From the NCBI GenBank assembly GCA_964487255.1, contig CAZAQV010000005.1, positions 62,001-126,000 of the forward strand: a stretch of DNA of 64,000 bases. The letters are read 5' to 3'. Under the pieces are notes generated by a model. That model was not told the origin of the DNA. It made no database searches and saw nothing but the letters and a program-made list of their open reading frames with translations. Positions 17,288-25,868 of the stretch are shown piece after piece. The translations under genes were made by a program, and so were the position numbers. This DNA is from CAZAQV01 sp964487255 (GTDB lineage Bacteria > Myxococcota_A > Polyangia > Polyangiales > CAZAQV01). The first letter of the stretch is position 1. The number at the start of each line of letters is the position of its first letter.

Positions 17288-18481
17288 ATGAAAATGCTCC
17301 CGAGAGAAATCTGGATCTGTGGTGCGAAACGAACGCCTTTCGGAACGCTCAGCGGTGCGCTCAAGTCGGTGAGCGCGAACGACCTGGCGGTGCACGCGGC
17401 GAAAGCGGCGATCGAGCAGAGCGGTATTCCGGCTGAGGCGTTCGGTCATGTTGTGCTCGGCAATGTGCAACAGACGAGCCCGGATGCGATTTACGGCGCG
17501 CGCCATGTCGGACTCAAGGCGGGGCTGCCCATCGAGACGCCCGCCATCACCGTCAATCGCCTGTGCGGCTCGGGCTTCCAGGCGGTCGTGACGGCCGCAG
17601 AGCAAATTCTTCTCGGCGAAGCGCAGGTCGTGTTGGCCGCAGGCAGCGAGAACATGTCGCAGGCGCCGCATTCGATTTGGGGGATGCGTGATGGCGCTGC
17701 GAAGTTCGGCCGACCACCACAGCTCGTCGACACGCTATGGGAAGCGCTCACCGACTCGTATTGCAACACGCCCATGGCGATTACCGCGGAAAACCTGGGT
17801 GACAAATACGACGTCACGCGTGACGCGGCCGATCGGTTTGCCTTGCAGTCGCAACAGCGCTGGGCGGCTGCCAACGAGGCCGGTGCTTTCAAAGAAGAAA
17901 TTGCCCCGTTGCAGATCAAGGTCAAGCGCAAGGACGTGACGTTCGACAAAGACGAGCACCCTCGTCCCGAGACGACGCTGGAGACGCTGGCCAAACTGCC
18001 GCCTGTTTTCAAGAAGGACGGATTGGTCACGGCGGGCAACGCCTCTGGCATTTGTGACGGCGCTGCGGCGCTCGTCGTCGTCGACGGCGAATGGGGCAAG
18101 TCGCAAGGGCTCGAACCGCTGGCGAAGCTTCTCAACTGGGGCGTTGCTGGAGTGGAGCCGACCTTGATGGGCATCGGCCCGGTGCCTGCGATTCGCCAGG
18201 CCCTCGACCGACAGGGGCTGAAGATCGGTGATGTCGACCTGTTCGATGTCAACGAGGCTTTCGCGCCGCAGTTTCTCGCTGTGCAACGTGAGCTGGGTCT
18301 CCCCGATGATAAGACCAACGTCAACGGCGGCGCGATTGCGCTCGGTCATCCGCTCGGTGCCACCGGCGCACGGATCACAGCCAACTTGATCTACTCGCTC
18401 AAGAGCGACGGGGCGATCGCGGTCGGTTCGGCATGCATTGGGGGCGGCCAAGGCATCGCCGTGATCCTCGAACGCGTGTAG
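17288..18481 (+). CDS. Acetyl-CoA C-acyltransferase (thiolase)
   Basis: 397 residues, standard thiolase length. Nucleophilic Cys93 lies in NRLCGSGFQ, the NEAFA loop is present, His354 lies in GGAIALGHPLGATGAR and the second catalytic Cys383 in SACIGGGQG. All catalytic residues are intact. The enzyme condenses or cleaves acyl-CoA in beta-oxidation, ketone or PHA pathways; the sequence alone does not fix the direction, although biosynthetic-type acetyl-CoA acetyltransferases look closest. Start at ATG 17288; ATG 17294, two codons later, is spaced better from AGGG. Confidence 0.92.
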   Translation: MKMLPREIWICGAKRTPFGTLSGALKSVSANDLAVHAAKAAIEQSGIPAEAFGHVVLGNVQQTSPDAIYGARHVGLKAGLPIETPAITVNRLCGSGFQAVVTAAEQILLGEAQVVLAAGSENMSQAPHSIWGMRDGAAKFGRPPQLVDTLWEALTDSYCNTPMAITAENLGDKYDVTRDAADRFALQSQQRWAAANEAGAFKEEIAPLQIKVKRKDVTFDKDEHPRPETTLETLAKLPPVFKKDGLVTAGNASGICDGAAALVVVDGEWGKSQGLEPLAKLLNWGVAGVEPTLMGIGPVPAIRQALDRQGLKIGDVDLFDVNEAFAPQFLAVQRELGLPDDKTNVNGGAIALGHPLGATGARITANLIYSLKSDGAIAVGSACIGGGQGIAVILERV

Positions 18482-18607
18482 GACAAGCCCCGATATGTCG
18501 CAGAGGGTTTGATCCCCCATGGGACTGCCGAACCCGGACAACAGCCCCCAAACACACCGAAAACACGACGCTTTTTGTGTGGTACGAAAGCTGCACAGTA
18601 TGGGGGC

Positions 18608-19423
18608 ATGGGTAGAGAAAAACGAAAAGAGGGAAGCACGGGCTTGCAGAGCGCTGTGTTGGCGATTGGTCTTGGCGCGGCGGGCATCGTCGGGTTTCAG
18701 AACGTTGGCACGTCGTTCGACGAGGCTGTTCAGGAGCAAGTGAGCGCCTCACCGGTTGCGATCGGCTCGGGGGCTCATGCGGGATCAGGACAAGCCCCAC
18801 GCTACGAAGCGGACATGCATGAGGCATATCTGCTGTGCGAAACGAGCGGCGATTGCAACAGCGGCCAGGCCTGCCGAAGTGGGCGCTGCGAGAAGCTGGA
18901 GTATCAGGCACACGCGGGCCATGTCGAAGACACAACGCCTGACAAGGTCGAGTATGAAGCGGACATGCATGAGGCATATTTACTGTGCGATAGCAACGCA
19001 GACTGTGGAACGGGCCAGGCGTGTCACGGCGGACGCTGCGAAGACATCGAGTACGAAGCGGATATGCACGAAGCCGAAGTCAATCGTCCCCTGTACCCCG
19101 AGTACGAAGTGATCTGTGACCGGGACTTTTTGGCTGACGCCGGCGTATGGGACCCCAATATTCGCGAGACGCTCTCAATACACAGCGATGACGGATACTC
19201 CGTGGTTCCTGCGCTGAACCAACTGTCGAAACTGAGTGGGCTTTCGATGTCCCAAATCATCGAAGAGATACGCGTGAATAAAGAATTTCGTCGAGCTGTT
19301 GAGGTTCACCTGAACGACGATGGGACGTTTGATTACCACTGGCTTGCGAGCGACATTCAGAAACACGCAGATTACTACGGCGAGCAGATTCTCTCCGCGG
19401 TTGAAAGCCTCCTTGGTGCGTAG
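18608..19423 (+). CDS. Pilin-leader-like protein with YEADMHEA and Cys repeats
   Basis: 271 residues from ATG 18608; the frame opens 33 codons earlier but that part is not coding-like. The N-terminus is basic, then EGSTGLQSAVLAIGLGAAG, one hydrophobic helix that resembles the leader helices of the proteins at 37068, 59078 and 61814 (Gly before a Ser/Thr-Gly start), although here Tyr +6 is absent. Residues about 65-160 contain two and a half copies of a unit beginning YEADMHEAYLLC and continuing as CxxDxDCxxGQACxxGRCE, a small disulfide module. The C-terminal 90 residues are acidic and helical and resemble no known family. Probably exported; function unknown. Confidence 0.72.
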   Translation: MGREKRKEGSTGLQSAVLAIGLGAAGIVGFQNVGTSFDEAVQEQVSASPVAIGSGAHAGSGQAPRYEADMHEAYLLCETSGDCNSGQACRSGRCEKLEYQAHAGHVEDTTPDKVEYEADMHEAYLLCDSNADCGTGQACHGGRCEDIEYEADMHEAEVNRPLYPEYEVICDRDFLADAGVWDPNIRETLSIHSDDGYSVVPALNQLSKLSGLSMSQIIEEIRVNKEFRRAVEVHLNDDGTFDYHWLASDIQKHADYYGEQILSAVESLLGA

Positions 19424-19564
19424 GCCGATGGCGGACTCATGGCCAGCGAACAGGGCCCCATTAGAGCGACGGAAGAGACCAAATTCCTTTGGAAACGTGG
19501 CTGGCAGATGCGCTGCACGACAGAGCTGCTAGACCATGGGCCTCAGCCCCAAGGAGCCCCTCTT

Positions 19565-20848
19565 ATGCTTAAGCCCACCCGACCTCTTCTCTGTTGTCTG
19601 ACCGTTCTTCTTGCCGTGGCCTGTGGCGACGACAGCGGAAACAATGGCACCGACAGCAGCGTGCCCGACGCCACGACAAATCCCGACGGCGGCAACAAGG
19701 AGGGTGGTAACCCCAACTGCACGCCGATGCCTGCTGACACCGGTCGTGAGGTGGGAGCCATGTGTGGCGATGGCATCGACAACGATTGCAACAACTTTAT
19801 TGATTGCATGGATTTCGGCTGCACCGGTGCCATCGGTTTTTGCCCTGGCGTGGACGGCGCAGACTGCTCTTCGGCCGAAGCCGGTGACGAGAACACCGCG
19901 GGTCGGTGCGGTGATGGCTGCGACAACGATGGCGATGGCTACATCGACTGTGAAGACAACGATTGCTACGCCGAAGGCGCTGGATGCCAAGCGGAAGGCT
20001 CGGCCGCAACCTGCACCGACGGCGTCGACAACGACAAGGACAACTTCATCGATTGTATGGACTTCGACTGCGAGGACAATCGCGTGTGCGTGCTTGAGAC
20101 CACCAACGCCAAATGCTCCGATGGCGCAGACAACGACGATGATGGTAAAGAGGATTGCGCCGACGAAGACTGCCAAGGCCAGCACATTGTCGTTTGTGAT
20201 GGCGAAACCCCGGTCGAAATCGCTGAAGCCGACTGGGCAGCGGCCGCGAAAGACAAGTGCAGCGACGGCTCTGCCAACGGTGGCGAATTCATCGATTGTA
20301 ACGACTTCGATTGCCAACGCGTGGTCGAGGCCTGTGGGGATTATCGCTCCGAGGCTGGTAGCGACTTGTGTTCGAACGAGCAAGACGATGATGGTGACGG
20401 CCTCACAGATTGCGAAGACCCTGGCTGCAATAGCGAAGGGCCGACTTCAGAAACGGTCGCGTGCGGAGCGAGCGCGGGCAAGACACCAGACGAGCTCTGC
20501 GCAGATGGCGCTACCAACGACGACAATGACTTCATCGACTGCGAGGACTTTAGCTGCCAGCGCGATCCGAGCGTGACCGTTTGCGAGGAGAAGGTCGAAA
20601 ACTCCGATGCGCTGTGCAGCGACGGCGCGGACAATGATGGCGACGGCTTCATCGACTGTGACGATCGAGACTGCAGTCAGAACCGTTACGTGACCGTTTG
20701 TGAGTCGAGCCCTGCCAAGTGCAGCGACGGCATCGACAACGACGGCAACGGCGATCCGGACTGTAGAGACGACGGCTGCCGCAACTCGGCGGTCTGCAAT
20801 ACGATCGAAGTCAACAACGCCGACGGCGGCGTGCCCGACGCCGGCTAA
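19565..20848 (+). CDS. Lipoprotein with about nine MopE-like repeats
   Basis: 427 residues from ATG 19565, which has AAGGAG at 19551-19556. Signal peptide with lipobox LLAVACGDD, then a Thr/Asn/Gly linker and about nine CxDGxDNDxxxFIDCxDxxC units (for example CSDGADNDGDGFIDC); one unit is degenerate (CSDGSANGGEFIDC). It is a paralogue of the lipoprotein at 880 and probably binds several divalent ions on the cell surface. Here no barrel gene follows. A perfect hairpin lies directly after the stop codon. Confidence 0.85.
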   Translation: MLKPTRPLLCCLTVLLAVACGDDSGNNGTDSSVPDATTNPDGGNKEGGNPNCTPMPADTGREVGAMCGDGIDNDCNNFIDCMDFGCTGAIGFCPGVDGADCSSAEAGDENTAGRCGDGCDNDGDGYIDCEDNDCYAEGAGCQAEGSAATCTDGVDNDKDNFIDCMDFDCEDNRVCVLETTNAKCSDGADNDDDGKEDCADEDCQGQHIVVCDGETPVEIAEADWAAAAKDKCSDGSANGGEFIDCNDFDCQRVVEACGDYRSEAGSDLCSNEQDDDGDGLTDCEDPGCNSEGPTSETVACGASAGKTPDELCADGATNDDNDFIDCEDFSCQRDPSVTVCEEKVENSDALCSDGADNDGDGFIDCDDRDCSQNRYVTVCESSPAKCSDGIDNDGNGDPDCRDDGCRNSAVCNTIEVNNADGGVPDAG

Positions 20849-20856
20849 GCCGCAAC

Positions 20857-20889
20857 AGTCTCAATCGGGCCCCGGCTCCGATTGAGACT
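20857..20889 (+). terminator. Strong hairpin after the MopE-repeat lipoprotein
   Basis: AGTCTCAATCGG (20857-20868), a 9-nt loop and CCGATTGAGACT (20878-20889) form a perfect 12-bp stem 8 nt after the stop codon. There is no T-run after it, so it may be a factor-assisted terminator or an mRNA-stabilising hairpin. It ends only 20 bp before the GTG of the next gene. Confidence 0.7.
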
Positions 20890-20909
20890 CCCCATGGTAG
20901 ACTGCCCGC

Positions 20910-22478
20910 GTGGACGGGGCGCGTTTGGGATGGTTCGCGGGGCTGGGGCCGTTTGCCCTCCTTCTCGTCGCTGGCGTTTGCGTTCTTGCTACGCCCGCGA
21001 GTGAGGGGTTCGGCGAGGGGCACCACGGTTACCTTTCTTCGCACGGCGTCACGCTCGGCAAGAACTTCGAGCTATCGCATGCGGGTTTTCTCTACGACCG
21101 GGTCGGGTGCCAAACGGACGGCGCGGAGCCAGTTCTTAGCGGATACAATCGGTTTCCGGCCACGACCTTTGTGCTGATCCACCTTGCGATCGAAGCTGCG
21201 GGTGATGATCTGGGTGCTCAGGTTGTGGCAGCTCGCGTGCTGATGAAGCTGTTCTTCGTGGGTAGCCTTTTTCTTGGCTTCCTGACTTTAAGGCGTATCG
21301 GGCTTGGTTCTTGGGTGACGATCGCGGCCACCTTGGCCGCGTTCAGCGGGTACTATCTCGCGCTTTATAGCGACATGGTGTTCAACGACGCGACGTCGCT
21401 TTTCGGCGTGCTGCTGGCCGCACATGGCATTGTACAATACGAGCAACAACAGGGTTCTACCACACAGCTAAGGCTCAAGGTGATCGTGGCGGTCCTCTTC
21501 GGATGGCAGGTTTTGGCGCTGCTCGCGGCTTGGGCGATGCAGACCGTGTTTCGCCACCTTCGAGGTCAGCAGAGGTCGCCCACAGCGAGAGTCTTTCGTC
21601 ACGAAGCGGTGACCGTTTTTGCGATCGCCGGAGTGCTAACGGCGAGTATCGTGGCTTACAACCTGTGGAACGAACAGCGCGTGATGGACATGGCGTGGTC
21701 CGAGCTCCCCACGGTCGAGTCGCTGATGCGGCGAACAGGGCAGAACGAGGAGCTGGAAAAAAAGTGGGCACACCTGTACGCATGGGACTATTTCGTCCCC
21801 CAGCAACTTCACCGCATCGGCAGAATGTCCGTACCCGCGCTTGGACTCGCTGCGCCCGAGACGCACGATTTCGAGAACGAAGGGCTTTGGGGCTGGGCGC
21901 TTTTGGGCTCCTTTGTTCTAGTTATTGCACTTCTCCTGCTCTGGCGGAATGAGCGCCTAAGGTGGTTGATCCCTCTCGCGCTTTGCGGCCTTGTTTGGGC
22001 TGTGGGGATGAAGCGCTTTTCCACCTTTCACGACTTTCAAAGCCCGTACTACGTGGGCCTTCCACTGGTCTTGTGGGCCGGTCTTTTTGACATGGTTCGG
22101 ACTCGCTTCCCGCGTTTGCTAACCGTTCTCGCTGTGCTCACAGCAGGCGTCTTTGCCTTTGCACACCTACGGATGGCGCAGGAAAAACGAGCGCATACAG
22201 CAGCCGCGGACGTGTTGGCGAATGACTATGCAGCCATCCGCGACACGCTACCCAGCGAGGCCAGAGTGTGGCTCGAAGACGAACGCGCCAAGCTCGGGGG
22301 AGCGCATCACGGCGTCGATTTTTATTTGTCCGGCTACTGCCTGGTTGAAGAGGAAGCCGACGAGCAAAACGCCACGCATGTGATCGCGCTCAGCCCTTCG
22401 GTTGCAGGGACGCTTACGCCCAAAAACGATCGGGTGCACGCCTATCAGCGCGGCACCGAGCACCGTGAGCGCGACTAG
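20910..22478 (+). CDS. Polytopic membrane protein, GT-C glycosyltransferase-like
   Basis: 522 residues with about ten hydrophobic segments (first GPFALLLVAGVCVLAT). After the first helix an extracytoplasmic loop has HHGYLSSHG and later FNDATSLFGVLLAAHG between helices; acidic residues after TM1 and a soluble C-terminal domain fit GT-C mannosyltransferase topology, but the usual D-D/E motif is not obvious. The stop TAG lies inside the left arm of the inverted repeat at 22475. Start GTG 20910 follows a strong hairpin; an internal start is possible. Confidence 0.65.
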   Translation: MDGARLGWFAGLGPFALLLVAGVCVLATPASEGFGEGHHGYLSSHGVTLGKNFELSHAGFLYDRVGCQTDGAEPVLSGYNRFPATTFVLIHLAIEAAGDDLGAQVVAARVLMKLFFVGSLFLGFLTLRRIGLGSWVTIAATLAAFSGYYLALYSDMVFNDATSLFGVLLAAHGIVQYEQQQGSTTQLRLKVIVAVLFGWQVLALLAAWAMQTVFRHLRGQQRSPTARVFRHEAVTVFAIAGVLTASIVAYNLWNEQRVMDMAWSELPTVESLMRRTGQNEELEKKWAHLYAWDYFVPQQLHRIGRMSVPALGLAAPETHDFENEGLWGWALLGSFVLVIALLLLWRNERLRWLIPLALCGLVWAVGMKRFSTFHDFQSPYYVGLPLVLWAGLFDMVRTRFPRLLTVLAVLTAGVFAFAHLRMAQEKRAHTAAADVLANDYAAIRDTLPSEARVWLEDERAKLGGAHHGVDFYLSGYCLVEEEADEQNATHVIALSPSVAGTLTPKNDRVHAYQRGTEHRERD

Positions 22479-22638
22479 TGCTCTGACCAGGAGGTTCTGA
22501 GCCGTGTCGCTTCGCAGCAAAGCGAACTCGGTTGTCGTTCAAACTCGAATGTACTCTGCACGTCCATCGTTTTCTCTCCTACGATTTCACTCCGCTGCTG
22601 TGCGATCCAGGCTCACAATCTCCCGGTCAGAGCACTAG
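22475..22638. repeat. 164-bp inverted-repeat element, MITE-like or bidirectional terminator
   Basis: The outer arms at 22475-22503 and 22610-22638 are inverted copies matching at 26 of 29 positions, starting CTAGTGCTCTGACC. The palindrome continues inwards with weaker pairing. There is no ORF inside. It sits between two convergent genes and its left arm contains the stop codon of the upstream gene. A non-autonomous miniature element or a long bidirectional terminator hairpin both fit; no clear target-site duplication is visible. Confidence 0.6.
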
Positions 22639-22655
22639 ATCGGTCACAGAGTGGT

Positions 22656-23743
22656 CTAGCGGATGCGCCAGGCGCAACCCATGTCGAGGGACAGGGAGGC
22701 CCCGGCGCTCGCGTAGTCGTTGCAGGTCTGAGGGCATAAGACCGCTTTCGTGGACGCGCTTTGCAGGTACCATCCTTCGTCTGTGTCGCCGCAGCCGTCC
22801 GCGCTTTGTACGCGAGCCACCTCGACGGTTTGCCCTTCGCGTGTCGCCGAGAGCTTGATTTCTGATGGGTCGAAGGTTGCTCCGTCGGGAACCTCAGGGA
22901 GCTCCACCTCGCACCCGAAAGCGGACTCGCGCTGCACCGCTTCGCTGATCTGATCGAACACCGCAGACCAGTCGGCTGCGCACACCGAAGTTGCCACACC
23001 TCCTGTCGCGGCCGACGCACGCCAATACTCCCTTCCAGCACGGTCTGCGCCCTCACAGGCCATGTAGTCGTTATCTTGCCAGCGAAACGCGAGTTTGCAC
23101 TCCGTGCCTCTGTCTCCGCCGCGACGAACCTCATCGGCTGTCGGAGGGTCGATGCCGACGGCTTCTGAGGAGATGGTGTGCAGGCGAAAGTCGTGATCGG
23201 CGCCTAGTTTCTCTTCCATTCGGATCAAGAGGCACTCCGCCGAGATCAGCGACTCGTCGTCGGTCAGCGTGATCACGTGCACGACCGACTGCGGTCGGAT
23301 CCGATCTTGATAGTCGTCCCACCGAGCAGGGGCCATCAACAGCGCGCTGTTCGATTCGACCTGCTCGTCGATCTGCAGGAAGCGCGAGGGGTCCGTTCCC
23401 AGCGGCGGGGGCACATCGACCGTGCTTTGTTTGTGATGAGTACGGTTTGCACGTCGCTCGACCCGAAGCGTTCGACAAAGCGGTTCATGTTCTCTTGAAC
23501 CCGAGCCGGCTCGTCTCGCATGCTGTCGGAAGAGTCGATAACCCACACGATGTCGATCGGGCGAGGCGTCAGGTTACTGCCTACGGTGACATCCTCGCTT
23601 GCGCAGGCCTCTGCAGTGGATGCGTCCTTCACGCCCGCCTCGCGCATCGTCGCGCTGTCGTCATCCGGGCGGTCGGCTGGAGAGTCGGTTGCGGCGCAGG
23701 CGACGGAAAAGACAAGAAGACTCCTACACGCAAGGCACTTCAC
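22656..23743 (-). pseudogene. vWA-domain lipoprotein interrupted by a frameshift
   Basis: Start at ATG 23743 with lipobox FSVACAATD. The frame then gives a Cys/Asp linker and the start of a von Willebrand A domain, RPIDIVWVIDSSDSM, with a MIDAS D-x-S-x-S motif. At about 23427 the frame breaks: the text continues in another frame as STVDVPPPLG, then VHVITLTDDES (another MIDAS region) and a Cys-rich C-terminus ending at 22656. One extra A in the AAA run (23426-23428, minus strand) would restore a single protein of about 362 residues. No slippery heptamer or stimulatory structure is seen, so a mutation or sequencing error is likelier than programmed shifting. Intact relatives are metal-dependent adhesion lipoproteins. 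Confidence 0.78.
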
Positions 23744-23819
23744 CTGGGGCTTCTAGCACCTTGCCAGAAGCGGTGCAGGGCGCTGAAGGGTGAACCTCAA
23801 CAAGCGGAGACTCGCGACG

Positions 23820-24530
23820 TCAGTCCAGGCGACATATGCGGCGAATGAACTGCGCGAGCGAGTCGATGACCGGTGGTGGGGTTTCGTGTCCGCCGCGAAA
23901 CGGCGTCCACGTCGTCTGCACACCGGCTTCGACCAGCTTGTCGTGAAGTTCCTCGGCGACACTGTAATCGAGCATCGGGTCTTGCTGACCGTGGCTTTGG
24001 TAGACCGGAGTGTCCTTGAGCTTGGGCAATGCCGGCACCCAGCGGTCCTCGGAAAGGAGTGTTCCCGACATGAGCACCAGAGCGTCGATCGCAACGTCGC
24101 CGAAGAGCGCGGTTTCGGTCGCCAGCATCGCGCCTTGCGAAAACCCGCCGAGTAGCACTTGACTCGGGCTGAGTTGTTCACGAACCTCCTGCACGAGCGC
24201 AACGATTTGTTCTCGGCACACCAACATGCCTTCGGGGGTCTGGTCTGCCATCGCGCGGCGCTGACCGAGCATGAGCCGGCGCTGGTATTCCATCATGTCG
24301 ATGGGCCACCAAGCGCGCGCGCCTGGCATGATGTCCAGTTCGTTGGGCGCCGCCGGGAAGACGAAACGAACCGACGCGGGCACCTCGAACAGCCGCCAGA
24401 GCGGGACCAAGTCGGTGCCTGGGGCCCCAAAGCCGTGCATCAATATGACGACCGGCCCGTCGCCGCCCCCTTCACGATCGATCCCTCCGGCGATTACGGA
24501 CTCCAAGCCCGCCCAGCGTTCAGCTCTCAT
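23820..24530 (-). CDS. Phospholipase/carboxylesterase-type alpha/beta hydrolase
   Basis: 236 residues from ATG 24530. The fold markers are complete: oxyanion loop MHGFGAPGTDLVPLW, nucleophile elbow GGFSQGA (Ser), acid in QDPMLDYS and His in RGGHETPP. The family (EstB/YpfH-like, COG0400) hydrolyses short acyl esters or lysophospholipids in the cytoplasm. The start overlaps the 3' end of the GGDEF gene by 11 bp, so the two are cotranscribed. The frame is open upstream through the GGDEF gene, but that part is antisense-frame noise. Confidence 0.85.
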   Translation of the reverse strand: MRAERWAGLESVIAGGIDREGGGDGPVVILMHGFGAPGTDLVPLWRLFEVPASVRFVFPAAPNELDIMPGARAWWPIDMMEYQRRLMLGQRRAMADQTPEGMLVCREQIVALVQEVREQLSPSQVLLGGFSQGAMLATETALFGDVAIDALVLMSGTLLSEDRWVPALPKLKDTPVYQSHGQQDPMLDYSVAEELHDKLVEAGVQTTWTPFRGGHETPPPVIDSLAQFIRRICRLD

Positions 24531-25734
24531 CGTTCTCGTGCTCCTCGCGCGGGGTAACACCCGTGATCGGTCGTTGCAGGGTGTCGTCACGTCGTGTGGC
24601 GAGCGCCACCCGGTCCCGACCATTGCGTTTTGCTCGGTAGAGCGCGCGATCGGCGGCCGTGAGCAAGCGTGTAGCGATATCGGCAACACTCTGTTCTTCG
24701 TCGGCGGCGAGGTTGCGTCGCATCGATGCGACCCCCACCGAGACCGTAAGCGGAGGAAGAGAACCCCCGCCCTCGAGCAAGCCACCGGCCGAGCGGCGTA
24801 CGTGGTAGACGATGCGTTCGGCAAGCTTGGCGAGAGCGCCCGCTTCGTCCTCTTTGGAGAGAGGCACGATAACGACGAACTCGTCTCCACCAAAACGGAA
24901 CGGCAACCCGCAGTCGGCAACCACGTCGCGGATGACTTGGCCGGTTTTCGCAATCGCGGCACTGCCATAGCGATGTCCGCGCGAGTCATTGATCGCCTTG
25001 AGTCGATCGAGGTCGATAAAAAGAACGCCTACGTCTCCCCCGCTCGCACGGGCTGTCTTGACCGCGTTGCGCAGCGCCCGGTCCATCCCTCGCGAGTTCC
25101 GCAAGCCGGTCAGGTCATCGATAAGCGCAAGCTCGTTCTTGCGAATCACGTCGACCGCACCGACAATTGCGCGCGAAATGTAGCCCGACACCAGGTTCAC
25201 GATCTCGATGTCGTGAACGCTAAAGCCACTGCTATCGGTGCGGTTGACGAGCTCGAACACACCACAGACCCGATCTTCGAAACGCAGGGGTGCGGCAACG
25301 ATCGAGCGGGAGCGAAAGGTGCTGTTCCCGAGGTCGAAATCGCCGAGGAAGTGGGGGTCCTTTTGTGCATCGTTGCTGACGTGCAGCTCTCCGCTTTGAT
25401 AAACATGACCGGCAATGCCCGCCGATGCGGCGATTTTCGTGCCGAGTAGTTCGTGGGCGGCATCTCCGAAGGCTGCCACGAAGGTCAGAGTGGCCTTGCT
25501 AGCGCTGGCGCACGTGGGGTCGTCGAGCAGTAACGAGCCAGCTTCGGACGGTACGAGGCTTGCCGTCAAGGTCAGGGTTTCCCCCAAAAAACCCGCGATT
25601 CTAGGCTCTTCGAGGCTCTCATGGGCATGGCGCCGAGGCGCTAAGAAGGTGCGCAAACGTCTGTCGTCGAGCACGAGCCCGCCGGCGACTGAGGACACTG
25701 GTGTGGGAGGAGAGGTCATGCGCGTTCGGTGCAA
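24520..25734 (-). CDS. GAF-GGDEF diguanylate cyclase
   Basis: 404 residues. A GAF domain (about 45-210) has the typical VSNDAQKDPHF and VCGVFELVNR segments. It is followed by a GGDEF domain with LIDDLTGLRNSRGMDRAL, the metal Asp in FIDLDRLKAIND and an intact FGGDEF active site near residue 280. It should make c-di-GMP in response to a small ligand or redox state. The RxxD inhibitory site expected before GGDEF is replaced (ADCG), so product inhibition is probably absent. No transmembrane helix, so cytoplasmic. Overlaps the downstream esterase by 11 bp. Confidence 0.9.
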   Translation of the reverse strand: MHRTRMTSPPTPVSSVAGGLVLDDRRLRTFLAPRRHAHESLEEPRIAGFLGETLTLTASLVPSEAGSLLLDDPTCASASKATLTFVAAFGDAAHELLGTKIAASAGIAGHVYQSGELHVSNDAQKDPHFLGDFDLGNSTFRSRSIVAAPLRFEDRVCGVFELVNRTDSSGFSVHDIEIVNLVSGYISRAIVGAVDVIRKNELALIDDLTGLRNSRGMDRALRNAVKTARASGGDVGVLFIDLDRLKAINDSRGHRYGSAAIAKTGQVIRDVVADCGLPFRFGGDEFVVIVPLSKEDEAGALAKLAERIVYHVRRSAGGLLEGGGSLPPLTVSVGVASMRRNLAADEEQSVADIATRLLTAADRALYRAKRNGRDRVALATRRDDTLQRPITGVTPREEHENDES

Positions 25735-25868
25735 AGTAGCTTGCCGTAACGCTGCAATACCACAAGCAATGCCGCGGAACGACGGGTTCTAGGCTATTCC
25801 GCGACTTCCAAAGGTGATAGACCGGCCCCGGTCGCTCTTTGTCAGAGCGTTCATCGGAGTCGTTTCAG

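Noticed and set aside
17735..18739. Minus-strand ORF of 334 residues opposite the thiolase
   Set aside because: The thiolase has every catalytic motif; long antisense frames are expected at this GC content.
19529..20383. Minus-strand ORF of 284 residues opposite the second MopE-repeat lipoprotein
   Set aside because: Same mirror effect; its composition is almost only Val, Ala, Ile and Gly and it has no start signal.
23410..23440. Programmed ribosomal frameshift in the vWA gene
   Set aside because: No slippery heptamer and no downstream structure; the short A-run with a missing base suits an indel better.
24271..25449. Plus-strand ORF of 392 residues opposite the esterase and GGDEF genes
   Set aside because: Both minus-strand genes have intact catalytic motifs.
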